Assembly (NCBI GenBank): GCA_965263225.1
Contig: CBDHHG010000043.1
Span: forward strand, 186,001 to 250,000
Origin: DT-111 sp965263225
GTDB taxonomy: Bacteria; Bacteroidota; Bacteroidia; Chitinophagales; Saprospiraceae
Reading direction: 5' to 3'
Length of the DNA stretch: 64,000 nucleotides
Below the pieces are notes generated by a model, which had not been told where the DNA came from, searched no databases, and was given only the letters and a program-made list of their open reading frames with translations. Of this stretch, positions 25,189 through 33,375 are shown in pieces (the stretch's first letter is position 1; each line of letters begins with the position of its first letter). The translations under genes and the position numbers were made by a program.

Positions 25189-26844
25189 TTATTCAAAAGC
25201 CAAATCTGCAAATCGGAAATTCCGACCTCTCTCCCCATAAATAAGCATATGCTTGCTGCTAGACTGGCGACAGATTTTCGGTCGCGTAATCACATCAGCA
25301 TCCCGATTGGTGAATAACGGCATTATCCGCACACTTCCATCTATCTTCACCTCGGCCAGGGATATCACAGAATCGCTTCCGTTAAAGTTGTAACGAACCC
25401 GCCGCTTGCCACTCTGCACTCTAGGGTCAAAATTCCGTGGGTTATCATTGTAGATGAAGTAAAAGCGATCCCGTACCGTAGCCATGGAATAGGAGGAATA
25501 GTACCCCGCATCATTCATGGTTTCTTGGCGTTTTGGGATGCGACTAGCCCACTCTATCTCACCGGTCGGCTTGATGTTAATGATCAAAATATCGTTGTAA
25601 TGGTAAAAGAAATTGGTTTGATTATTTCGATTCCAATAGGGGTTCCCCCATCTGCCCCATCTACCTCCCCAGAAAGGATCGTATCCAAAATTTCTATCCC
25701 AATTTTGTTGGTAAACAAAATACTGCTCCGCCACTAAAACAGCGCCACCATCTGTACGCATGATCAATTCATCCAAGGAGAATCGAGAGAGCTCCGGTGC
25801 CCGATTTTCATTGCCACTTTTCTCATTCTTTTCCGCTCTACGTTTTTGCCCCTGGTTCATATTGAACGTAAGAAAATCAAGGTCAAAAGCTTTATAATTG
25901 ACGTTGTAAATCTCTTTGGTTTTGGCATTCATCCGGAGGAAATAGGTTCCTTTTATACTAACGGTTCCTCTATCGGAATAAAAACCAGAACACACCAAGT
26001 TGCCATCATTGGCTACTCTAAAGGTAAGGTCGGTAATGAACTTGTCTTCTAATTCAATCCGGTATTCTTGCTTTTCGGTTCCATCGTTCAGGTAGGCAAT
26101 AACGGTATATCCGTAAGTTGGTTGCCCTCGGCGTTGGAGCCGGTTTCCATCCTTATACACAATCCCCAAGATATAGACGTTGCCATCCTTGTCAACTCGA
26201 TATTCTTCTATCTCAAACACATTATCGTTATAAGGCAGCGTAATATCCCGAGTCCATAATTCCTGCATTTGATCATCAAAAACTCTAAGGGTAAAGCGTT
26301 CAGGTTCATTCTTTTTGTATGGGAGTCCGTTATAGATGAGGACTTTAGAGCTATCTCTGGATAAGGCTAAGTCAAAATTGCCTTGCTTATACTTACTCCG
26401 GGTATCGATTTCTCCGACATTGACAATATCTCTAGATGGAGTTAAGCGATGACTTACTTTTTGATAAAAAAGGTAATTCTTCTTCTTCACCTGGTTGTTG
26501 AAGCTAGTAAATAGATAGAGTTGCCCTCCGATCTTCACCAAGTCTTCGAAGGCTCTCTTCTTATTCTTGTAGCGAAGATCGATCTTCTGTGATTTCTTCA
26601 AGCGAAGGCGGTCATCATAACGCTCCAAGAAAACTTGGTCTCCATTCATTACATTACCCTGGCGGAGACGCAAGATATTGAATCCCCAAGGGCCAGCACT
26701 GATCGTTTTAGCAATGAAAGAATTGGCAGGTTCGCGAAGTTCTTCTCCCCAAGTAATGGTAGCAGGTACATTGTCCCGTTGCGCTTGAAGGATGCTGAGG
26801 CTCATAAAGGCCAATAATAGGATAGCCACACTTTTGTTCATCAT
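25189..26844 (-). CDS. Secreted protein of unknown family, tandem paralog 2
   Basis: A 551-residue exported protein (signal 1-21), paralog of 23462-25069. It differs mainly by an insert at about residues 380-410 rich in Trp, Gly, Arg and Tyr (FGYDPFWGGRWGRWGNPYW), following EQYFVYQQNW. Two adjacent ATGs can start it; both keep the signal peptide. It is the first gene of the pair and has a good promoter at 26913-26941. The function is unknown. Confidence 0.85.
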   Translation of the reverse strand: MMNKSVAILLLAFMSLSILQAQRDNVPATITWGEELREPANSFIAKTISAGPWGFNILRLRQGNVMNGDQVFLERYDDRLRLKKSQKIDLRYKNKKRAFEDLVKIGGQLYLFTSFNNQVKKKNYLFYQKVSHRLTPSRDIVNVGEIDTRSKYKQGNFDLALSRDSSKVLIYNGLPYKKNEPERFTLRVFDDQMQELWTRDITLPYNDNVFEIEEYRVDKDGNVYILGIVYKDGNRLQRRGQPTYGYTVIAYLNDGTEKQEYRIELEDKFITDLTFRVANDGNLVCSGFYSDRGTVSIKGTYFLRMNAKTKEIYNVNYKAFDLDFLTFNMNQGQKRRAEKNEKSGNENRAPELSRFSLDELIMRTDGGAVLVAEQYFVYQQNWDRNFGYDPFWGGRWGRWGNPYWNRNNQTNFFYHYNDILIINIKPTGEIEWASRIPKRQETMNDAGYYSSYSMATVRDRFYFIYNDNPRNFDPRVQSGKRRVRYNFNGSDSVISLAEVKIDGSVRIMPLFTNRDADVITRPKICRQSSSKHMLIYGERGRNFRFADLAFE

Positions 26845-27165
26845 AATATTTCGGCTTTTTCCTTTCTAATCTACTGCTTCTAAATTAGCACCGCTGTTAG
26901 TGGAAAGGCAGTCAAATTTAAGGTTAACATTTGGTTTCAAAAAATGAACGTGTTCTAGGGAAAGGTGAGGTGTCTAAAATGATACATTTTAATACGTAGA
27001 TACGGCATAAAAGGGGATGATTCCCTATACTATGCATTATACATATGAAACATAGGGGATAGGGCCAAGGTTGATTACTTTGAGCAAAGTCGGGAGTGAT
27101 GGAAGGCAGCTGACAAATCCCCAAGGCCATTCGCTGCCATCTTCTAGTGATATCCGAGGTTGAGC
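26845..27165. other. Intergenic region with promoter and weak hairpins
   Basis: This 321-bp gap holds the promoter of the paralog pair and, nearer the DUF4835 stop, an imperfect stem ATTCCCTAT/ATAGGGGAT (27020-27060) that may end the DUF4835 transcript. A small dyad ACTTTG/CAAAGT lies near 27077-27090. No gene is seen. Confidence 0.4.
26913..26941 (-). promoter_or_regulatory. Promoter of the tandem paralogs
   Basis: On the minus strand TTTG (26938-26941) is followed after 17 bp by TAAATTTG (26913-26920), an exact fit to TTTG / TAnnTTTG. It would give a leader of about 60 nt before the ATG at 26844. Confidence 0.6.
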
Positions 27166-28068
27166 TTACTTGATCGAAGCGTACTGCGGAGCGTTGGAGG
27201 GGTCCATCACGCGCATGATACGGATTACCTTGTTCTGCTCTTCCAGTGTTCCACGCTTATAGATCTCGATGATTTCCAGGGCTTTCGTATCGTTGAACAT
27301 CTGGATGATCATCGCATTCCGGTAGGCTTGGTTGACGGTACTGATCGATTCAATAGCCGAAGTGATCAAGGCCCGACCGCCGTCAGGATTCCCCCCCATC
27401 AAATCAAGGCCCTGTCGATGATAGTCGTACATAGCTTGGCGGAAAGGGCGTACTCTCGGGTTTAGCAAGTTTTCGATCAGCCAGTATCGATTCCGGTTAC
27501 TTTCCACAGAACGCCATCCAGGGAAGGCAGAAGCTGCACTTTGTGGTACAACATTTATGATCTCTTGAGCCAACCGGAAATAGCGTTCTCCTCCTAGCGG
27601 AGAAAAAGAATCATAATCCATTCCCATGATCACATGCACATAAAAGGCCAAGACATGAGAAAGGTTATCATTATATCTGTTACGGCTAAATTGCAAGGGT
27701 TGGAATTGCTCGTATTCAAAGATTACATCCTTGTCGATATGATTGATCAGTGGCGTTTGATAATCAGTTCCGAAGACAGGGCGTGAGGATTGGATGGCGA
27801 GATCCGCCTTGAAACTGGTTGGAGACAATTCTTCCTGAATGGTCAGGATCAAGTTACAGTTAATCCGTTCTTCCTGTTCAAACACCTGATTTCCCCACTG
27901 CTGATCGTTCAAAAATTCCCGTAAAGAAATTTCCAGGGTCTCAAATACCTTAGGATCGACCGTCTGTAACTTTAGCGTCACAACCTTAACTTGAAAGTTT
28001 AGTTCCTGTCCGCTAAGTTTGCCAAATGTTCCCAGTAATACTAGAACGAAAAAAAGTCTCCTCATCAT
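27166..28068 (-). CDS. DUF4835 family exported protein
   Basis: A 300-residue exported protein (signal 1-20, ending LSGQ) with the DUF4835 layout: LNFQVKVVTLKLQTVDPKVFETLEISLREFLNDQQW near the start, and the MGMDYDSFSPLGGERYF segment in the middle. This family is specific to Bacteroidota and is regularly found beside coaBC, as here (53-bp gap, same strand). The function is unknown; the conserved context with bamD and rpoZ hints at a core envelope role. Confidence 0.85.
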   Translation of the reverse strand: MMRRLFFVLVLLGTFGKLSGQELNFQVKVVTLKLQTVDPKVFETLEISLREFLNDQQWGNQVFEQEERINCNLILTIQEELSPTSFKADLAIQSSRPVFGTDYQTPLINHIDKDVIFEYEQFQPLQFSRNRYNDNLSHVLAFYVHVIMGMDYDSFSPLGGERYFRLAQEIINVVPQSAASAFPGWRSVESNRNRYWLIENLLNPRVRPFRQAMYDYHRQGLDLMGGNPDGGRALITSAIESISTVNQAYRNAMIIQMFNDTKALEIIEIYKRGTLEEQNKVIRIMRVMDPSNAPQYASIK

Positions 28069-28121
28069 CTTGAGATTATAAACGTATGTTGAAAGTAGTT
28101 TTGGGTTAAGTCTATTGCCTT

Positions 28122-29351
28122 TTACTCCTTGTGTGCTAAGACCGCTTCCAGTTCATCCACTATATCTAGAGCAACAGCCACCTTAGATTTTAACTCAAAT
28201 TTCTTAATCTTATTGCCTTCATTGGGTATAGAATTGGCGTGTAAAATAGTAATCTTATTGGTGTCATGTTGAAAGCCTGCCCCAGGGTCTTGAAGTGAAT
28301 TGAGAACAATAAAGTCAAAATTCTTTTTTTCGAGCTTAGCTTCGGCATTAGCAGGACCGTCTTGTGTTTCCAAAGCAAAACCAATATTGACCTGCCTTTT
28401 TGTTTTCAATTTACCCAATTCTGCTGCAATATCTGGTGTCTTGACCAGTTCTATGGCATAAGTATCAGCATGCTTCTTAATCTTATGCTCCGCCACAGTA
28501 GCGGGGCGGTAATCGGCCACTGCCGCAGCCAGTATAGCTATATCCGCACTTACATAGGCCGTTTTAGCAGCTTCAAACATTTGCTGTGCTGTTTCCACCC
28601 TTTGTATCTCTATACTAGTATCCGCAGTACTTAAAAAACTCGGGCCTAAGACTAAGGTGACCTTTGCCCCTCTTTGGCTTGCTTCCTCGGCCAATGCCAT
28701 TCCCATTTTCCCGGAAGATCGATTGCCTATAAAGCGTACCGGATCGATAGGTTCATAAGTAGGTCCGGCCGTAATCAGTATGTGTTTCCCAGCCAAACTC
28801 TGTTCAGCGGCAAAGAAGTCTGCTAGATGATCTACGATCAACTCTGGTTCTGCCATACGCCCTGCTCCCACCAAGCCACTGGCCAATTCTCCATGACCGA
28901 CAGGGATTAGGTGATTTCCAAAAGCTTGGAGTTTCTGGACATTGTTCTGTGTACTGGGATGATGCCACATGTCAACGTCCATAGCGGGAGCGAAAAACAC
29001 TGGGCATCTCGCTGAGAGATACACGGCTGCCACCATATTATCCGCAATACCATTGGCTAGTTTTCCCAAACTCGTTGCAGTTAGTGGTGCTAACACCATG
29101 GCGTCTGCCCATAAGCCGAGTTCTACGTGATTATTCCAGCCCTCTTCACTGCTTACAGAGGTCTGCACGGGATGTTGAGATAAGGTAGAAAGTGTTAAAG
29201 GGCTAATGAAACCGCAAGCTGCTTTGGTCATGACTACTTTCACCTCCGCCCCTGCCTTAATGAAAAGCCGACACAGGGATGCCGCTTTATACGCCGCAAT
29301 ACTCCCAGTTATGGATAGTATAATCTTTTTCCCGTTAAGCGCTGATGACAT
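28122..29351 (-). CDS. coaBC: Bifunctional phosphopantothenoylcysteine decarboxylase / phosphopantothenate-cysteine ligase
   Basis: A 409-residue fused CoaBC enzyme for two steps of coenzyme A synthesis. The N-terminal flavin-dependent decarboxylase (about 5-180) has GSIAAYKA and the active His75 in NHVELGLWADA. The C-terminal CTP-dependent ligase (about 185-405) has ITAGPTYEPIDPVRFIGNRSSGKMG and AAAVADYRP. Length is standard. It is followed by DUF4835 and preceded by rpoZ, but the hairpin at 29384-29418 suggests it may have a separate transcript. Confidence 0.95.
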   Translation of the reverse strand: MSSALNGKKIILSITGSIAAYKAASLCRLFIKAGAEVKVVMTKAACGFISPLTLSTLSQHPVQTSVSSEEGWNNHVELGLWADAMVLAPLTATSLGKLANGIADNMVAAVYLSARCPVFFAPAMDVDMWHHPSTQNNVQKLQAFGNHLIPVGHGELASGLVGAGRMAEPELIVDHLADFFAAEQSLAGKHILITAGPTYEPIDPVRFIGNRSSGKMGMALAEEASQRGAKVTLVLGPSFLSTADTSIEIQRVETAQQMFEAAKTAYVSADIAILAAAVADYRPATVAEHKIKKHADTYAIELVKTPDIAAELGKLKTKRQVNIGFALETQDGPANAEAKLEKKNFDFIVLNSLQDPGAGFQHDTNKITILHANSIPNEGNKIKKFELKSKVAVALDIVDELEAVLAHKE

Positions 29352-29383
29352 TGTCTTGTAATGGTTTATTCATTAAACAACAA

Positions 29384-29418
29384 ACCGGATGCGAACACTT
29401 GAGGTGTTTACATCCGGT
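29384..29418 (-). terminator. Terminator or leader hairpin between rpoZ and coaBC
   Basis: ACCGGATG (29384-29391) pairs with CATCCGGT (29411-29418), with an inner stem AACAC/GTGTT. On the minus strand it is followed by TTTGTTGTTT, so it looks like an intrinsic terminator for bamD-rpoZ. A further weaker hairpin, GGCAAAAA/TTTTTTGCC, lies at 29492-29514. Confidence 0.6.
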
Positions 29419-29555
29419 ATGCGCTGCTAGCAGCAATCCAGAATCAAGGAGTTTTGGTCCATCATGGAACTAGCCGTATAACGTATTATCGGGCAAAAAG
29501 AAAGATTTTTTGCCTCAGGCTAATCATGTCCCCCCCCTTTTACCCAGCTATTTTA

Positions 29556-29897
29556 CTAATAGCGCTTTCTGCGATTGCGATCATTTCGATAGTACAACTT
29601 TCCGTCGATGTACTCTTCTGTCGCGATGATCACAGGATTAGGCAAACGCTCATAGAACTTAGATATCTCTATCTGTTCTTTGTTTTCATTGATCTCCTCG
29701 ATGGTGTCAGTGGACACAGCAAACTCCTCTAGTTTATTGTGCAATTCGTGCTTTAGATCCACGGACAATTGGCGAGCGCGCTTTGCTACCACCACCAATG
29801 TCTCATAAATGTTGCCCGTTTCGCTAGACATACCGTGTACGTCACGAGCTTTCACATTAGGATCTAGTCCTTGCACCTGGGTTTTGATATCTGACAT
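29556..29897 (-). CDS. rpoZ: RNA polymerase omega subunit (Rpb6-like)
   Basis: A 113-residue omega of the Bacteroidota type. The core region NIYETLVVVAKRARQLSVDLKHEL corresponds to the omega/Rpb6 helix that clamps the beta-prime subunit. Its first 41 bp overlap the end of bamD in another frame, so it is almost certainly translated from the same message. The gene order bamD-rpoZ-coaBC is conserved in the phylum, which supports the call despite the short length. Confidence 0.88.
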   Translation of the reverse strand: MSDIKTQVQGLDPNVKARDVHGMSSETGNIYETLVVVAKRARQLSVDLKHELHNKLEEFAVSTDTIEEINENKEQIEISKFYERLPNPVIIATEEYIDGKLYYRNDRNRRKRY

Positions 29898-30696
29898 CTT
29901 CTAATTGTTTTAATCTTTTCTTGCTATTGGCCAACATGAGACGAACTTCCTTTAGGTATTCGCCACTATCATATCGGCCTACAAATTCCTCAGCTTTCTC
30001 TTGCGCATCCAAGTATCTTTCTTGCTGACGCTCTACAAAACTATTTTGCGCCAACAAATAAGCAGCTTTCGCGATCATGTATCTGACTTCCTCTGCATTG
30101 GGTGTTTCCGGGAAGTCTTTCAATAAGTTCTCAAAAGTTTGGGTAGCAGATTGGTACTGCCGTAAATCAAAATACAATTTTCCGCCCTCAAAAGTTTTCT
30201 TCTCTAACTTTAAACGCATTTCGTCTATGAGTTTGTTGCATTGTTCTACTCTTGGACTTTGCGTATACGTATTTACAAAGGTTTGGAACGATTCAATGGC
30301 CTTTTCTGTATTGGTCTGATCCAATCGAAAGGTTGGAGACAGTTGGTAATAAGAATAGGCGATCATGTAATCCGCTTCTTCCTTCTTGGTACTACCTCCA
30401 AAAGTTGTAGAGAAGTTCTTGAAATAATATGAGGCTAGGAGATACCTACCCAAATAGTAATAAGTGTAGGCATAATTGAAATAAATATCCTCTGCTTCCT
30501 TTTTCCCACGATAACTTCCGACAATTAACTCATACAGCGTTTGAGCCTTTTGCCATTCCTCTTCTTCATAATATTTGTCTGCTGCTTCTAACATCTTGGC
30601 AGCATCCCCTCCGCTTCTAACCTTCTCAAACTCACTCTTACAGCTGGCCAGCAAAAAAACAGCCAAACAAAATATAGGAATCAACTTACTTTTCAT
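29857..30696 (-). CDS. bamD: Outer membrane assembly lipoprotein BamD
   Basis: A 279-residue lipoprotein (LLASC, lipid Cys19) made of five TPR-like helical pairs (KYYEEEEWQKAQTLYELIV, YTYYYLGRYLLASYYF, KAIESFQTFVNTYTQSPRV), the normal BamD architecture. BamD is part of the BAM complex that inserts barrels into the outer membrane. The last 41 bp overlap rpoZ. Its promoter at 30704-30734 sits so close to the ATG that the message may be nearly leaderless. Confidence 0.9.
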   Translation of the reverse strand: MKSKLIPIFCLAVFLLASCKSEFEKVRSGGDAAKMLEAADKYYEEEEWQKAQTLYELIVGSYRGKKEAEDIYFNYAYTYYYLGRYLLASYYFKNFSTTFGGSTKKEEADYMIAYSYYQLSPTFRLDQTNTEKAIESFQTFVNTYTQSPRVEQCNKLIDEMRLKLEKKTFEGGKLYFDLRQYQSATQTFENLLKDFPETPNAEEVRYMIAKAAYLLAQNSFVERQQERYLDAQEKAEEFVGRYDSGEYLKEVRLMLANSKKRLKQLEDVRYQNPGARTRS

Positions 30697-30703
30697 AAGG
30701 GTG

Positions 30704-30734
30704 CAAATTTACATCTTTTTTAATTGATCTACAA
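30704..30734 (-). promoter_or_regulatory. Promoter of bamD-rpoZ
   Basis: On the minus strand TTG (30732-30734) is followed after exactly 20 bp by TAAATTTG (30704-30711), a full match to the Bacteroidota consensus. The expected transcription start, about 7 nt further on, falls right at the bamD ATG (30694-30696). Confidence 0.65.
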
Positions 30735-30982
30735 CAGCCTTTTTTCTAAAAACGGCTAAGAATACGTTTAGCGATCACCTTTTGGATCAAAAAAACCTGG
30801 CCTCAGCAACACCATGACACTTTTCTCCTGCATAAACAATCCCTAAACACGCACTAAAGAGTGCCTTTCTACTTCTAAAAGTTGGTTTACCACTCAGACT
30901 TCATCAAAAAAAGCCTTAATAGTTGGCTCATCTATTGGTCTTGAACCTCAAATCACCGTCCAGAATCAAAAAGGAAGTGTGT
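30735..30982. other. Intergenic, nothing recognised
   Basis: This is the part of the 588-bp bamD to DUF3137 gap between the bamD promoter and the MITE-like element. I see no gene or strong structure. The 115 bp between the element and the gene at 31285 are A/T-rich and lack a clear promoter. Confidence 0.4.
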
Positions 30983-31170
30983 TAAGTATGAGGATATAAT
31001 TAGGCTAAAGTATCTGACTAAGGGAGTTTTCAATCTAGGCAAGGCGCAAAAACCGCGGCCCTGTCTGGCCGCCAGGCAAGATAGCCATAGCTAACCAAGG
31101 ATTTTTGCAACGTAGCATAGGTTGAAAAATGCCCGTCATATCTTCTAGGATAATTGTTTCCTCATACTTA
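30983..31170. mobile_element. MITE-like element, copy B (long imperfect palindrome)
   Basis: A 188-bp palindrome with perfect 12-bp ends (TAAGTATGAGGA at 30983-30994, inverted at 31159-31170). Inner arms also pair: CTAAAGTATCTGAC with CTAGAAGATATGAC, and GCAAAAACC with GCAAAAATCC. The centre is a GCGGCC/GGCCGC stem (31055-31072). The left end matches copy A at 10434 (TTAAGTA...GGA...ATTAGGC), so both belong to one family. No coding capacity. Confidence 0.55.
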
Positions 31171-31284
31171 TATTAAAAAATATGTCAATTGGTATAATGA
31201 ATCCTGTAAATCCTATCTATTTTAGCCCATAAGTGCATTAAGCATTTTTTCCTAATACTGAGCAGCAAGGAATTCCCCACGGAG

Positions 31285-32211
31285 ATGAAACGGCTGGAAG
31301 AGTTTAGATTGTATTATAACCATACATTGCATCCTGAATTGATGCGCATGGAGCGGCGGCGGATCCGCCTGCTACGCCTGTTGTTCTTTTCGGGGGTTGT
31401 CTTATTGGGTTTACTGATCTTTGCCCTTTACCTCAATATCTTAGCCATCACCTTGGTACTTATGCTCCCCGTGGGCTTCTACATTGGATACCTGGGCTAT
31501 CGGATTCGCGTCTTTATCCAAACTTTCAAACCCAATGTTGTCAACCTTATATTAGAATTCATTGGAGACACACCAAACTACGGGATGATCCGTTATGATG
31601 AGAAGAAGAGTATCGACAAGTCCGTCTTTAAGCGCAGCGGTATCTTTTCTTCCCCTATGCAGTATTACATCGGAGAAGATCACTTTCAAGGTAAGATTGG
31701 AGAGATGGATTTCGAATTTTCGGAACTCCGCGTAAGGGAAGTATCCAATGTTAGTAATAAACTACAGGAAATCTTCGAAGGCGTGTTTATCCATGCTCAG
31801 TTCAATGAAGATGTAGAAGGCAGAATCATAGTATGGCCTCGAAAAGAACGTCAATATTTAACCCGAGCCATCAAGGATTTTACTTGGGTGAGAGGCAAAA
31901 ATGTGGATCATGAGATCCTTAATTTAAACTTTAGGGAAAAATTCATTGTTTATGCAACCGTTGATACACATGTAGTGGGTATTCTGACTGAACCTATGCA
32001 GGAAGAAATCCTGGAATTCTTGGGTGATTCTGATCGCAATTTTTATTTGTCCTTTATTGATCGAGAGATTTTTTGTGCCATCTCTGAACATAAAGACCTC
32101 CTAGAACCACACTTGTTCCAATCCAATTTGAGCTTTGATCTCATCCGTGAGTTTTATATTGATATTTCTCGTAAATTGGGAGTAGTCAGAAACTTCGATC
32201 AAAATTTATAA
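31285..32211 (+). CDS. DUF3137 family membrane protein
   Basis: A 308-residue protein. Two transmembrane helices lie at about 28-50 and 52-72 (LLRLLFFSGVVLLGLLIF and ITLVLMLPVGFYIGYLGY). The soluble part has the DUF3137 pattern YYIGEDHFQGKIGEMDFEFSE (split here across positions 127-147) and LNLNFREKFIVYATVD. The family is found in many bacteria, and its function is unknown. It lies 16 bp upstream of the longest possible start of the TraB/GumN gene, so the two are likely co-transcribed. Confidence 0.82.
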   Translation: MKRLEEFRLYYNHTLHPELMRMERRRIRLLRLLFFSGVVLLGLLIFALYLNILAITLVLMLPVGFYIGYLGYRIRVFIQTFKPNVVNLILEFIGDTPNYGMIRYDEKKSIDKSVFKRSGIFSSPMQYYIGEDHFQGKIGEMDFEFSELRVREVSNVSNKLQEIFEGVFIHAQFNEDVEGRIIVWPRKERQYLTRAIKDFTWVRGKNVDHEILNLNFREKFIVYATVDTHVVGILTEPMQEEILEFLGDSDRNFYLSFIDREIFCAISEHKDLLEPHLFQSNLSFDLIREFYIDISRKLGVVRNFDQNL

Positions 32212-32260
32212 CCATAGGGCATTGTAGATGTTACGCTCGTGCTCCACTAATCATTCGCAC

Positions 32261-33190
32261 ATGTACCGCTTTTTCACCCTCTTATTTGTTATTAGTATTA
32301 GTGCTGTATACCCCTTATGGGGGCAGCAAGAAAACCTCACCTCCTACGCACCTACCGATGCCGACAAATCACTTCTATGGGAAATTAGTAGTACAAATCT
32401 TACAGCTCCTTCTTTTCTCTATGGTACCATACATATGATTAACAAGGCGGATTTCTTCTTGACGGAAAGTACAAAAACGGCTTTATCAAACACGGAAAAA
32501 ATCACTTTTGAGATTAATATGGAGGACATGAATAATTTTGCGGCACTCATGCCCGTGATGATGAAAATGTTTATGTCCGATGGGAAAACGCTAAAGGACC
32601 TCTATACTGAGGAAGAATACGAACTAGTGAAGCGTCACTTTGAAAAGCTCGGGCTACCATTGGCTTTTTTGGGTAGAATAAAACCAATGTTTCTCTCCAT
32701 GATGGCCTCGGAAGATGCGATGAGCATGCAAAACTCCACCCAGTCCGGAGAAATCGTTTCTTATGAAATGGAACTGATGAAGTTGGCGCAAGAACAAGAA
32801 AAGGCGGTAGATGGGCTCGAAACTGCAGAATTCCAAATGAGTCTTTTCGATAGCATCCCTTATGATGTACAAGCTCAAATGCTGATGGCCACTATTGAGT
32901 CCGGTGACACAGTTAGCGAAAGCAGTCAGTTGGAGGAAATGGTTGAGATGTATAAAAATCAGGATATCCAAGGGATGCAGCGGATGGTAAAAGGGGATGA
33001 AGGTGGTATTAGCGAATACGAGGAGTTACTATTGCTGCGCCGAAATCGGAATTGGATTCCCGTCATGGAAAAGATGATGGCGACAAGCCCTACCTTTTTC
33101 GCTGTAGGAGCTGGCCACCTCGGGGGAGAAGAAGGTGTAATTGCTTTATTGAGAAAAGCGGGCTATACTGTCCGGCCCATCCCAAAATAG
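32261..33190 (+). CDS. TraB/GumN family protein
   Basis: Using the ATG at 32261 gives 309 residues with a signal peptide (FFTLLFVISISAVYPLWGQ); an earlier ATG at 32228 adds 11 residues that spoil it. The family motifs are all present: FLYGTIHM, the GLET motif, RNRNWIPVMEKM, and the terminal AVGAGHLGG. TraB/GumN proteins are thought to be metalloprotease-like (Tiki fold), with the GTIH and GAGHL histidines as metal ligands. It should act in the periplasm; the substrate is unknown. Confidence 0.9.
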   Translation: MYRFFTLLFVISISAVYPLWGQQENLTSYAPTDADKSLLWEISSTNLTAPSFLYGTIHMINKADFFLTESTKTALSNTEKITFEINMEDMNNFAALMPVMMKMFMSDGKTLKDLYTEEEYELVKRHFEKLGLPLAFLGRIKPMFLSMMASEDAMSMQNSTQSGEIVSYEMELMKLAQEQEKAVDGLETAEFQMSLFDSIPYDVQAQMLMATIESGDTVSESSQLEEMVEMYKNQDIQGMQRMVKGDEGGISEYEELLLLRRNRNWIPVMEKMMATSPTFFAVGAGHLGGEEGVIALLRKAGYTVRPIPK

Positions 33191-33207
33191 ATGGCGACTG
33201 TACCTAT

Positions 33208-33360
33208 ATGAAAGACTCTGTGGAAACTGATCGACTGATTATGAGGGAATTGTAAAAAGACGATGTCCTCGGCATATACGAATTGGATAAGAATCCATGA
33301 GTACACGAATATTTAGGTAAACAAGCCCTCCATACCACTTCTATTCCTTACATCGCAAAG
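33208..33360 (+). pseudogene. GNAT (RimJ-like) acetyltransferase remnant
   Basis: From the ATG at 33208, one frame reads METDRLI-like text (VETDRLIMREL, then a TAA at 33253-33255, then KDDVLGIYELDKNP, a TGA at 33298-33300, then VHEYLGKQALHT). This is the N-terminal pattern of RimJ/RimL-type GNAT enzymes, interrupted by two in-frame stops and missing its acetyl-CoA site. It is a dead fragment, squeezed between the TraB/GumN gene and the convergent giant gene. Confidence 0.6.
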
Positions 33361-33375
33361 CGTTTACCGCTCCGT

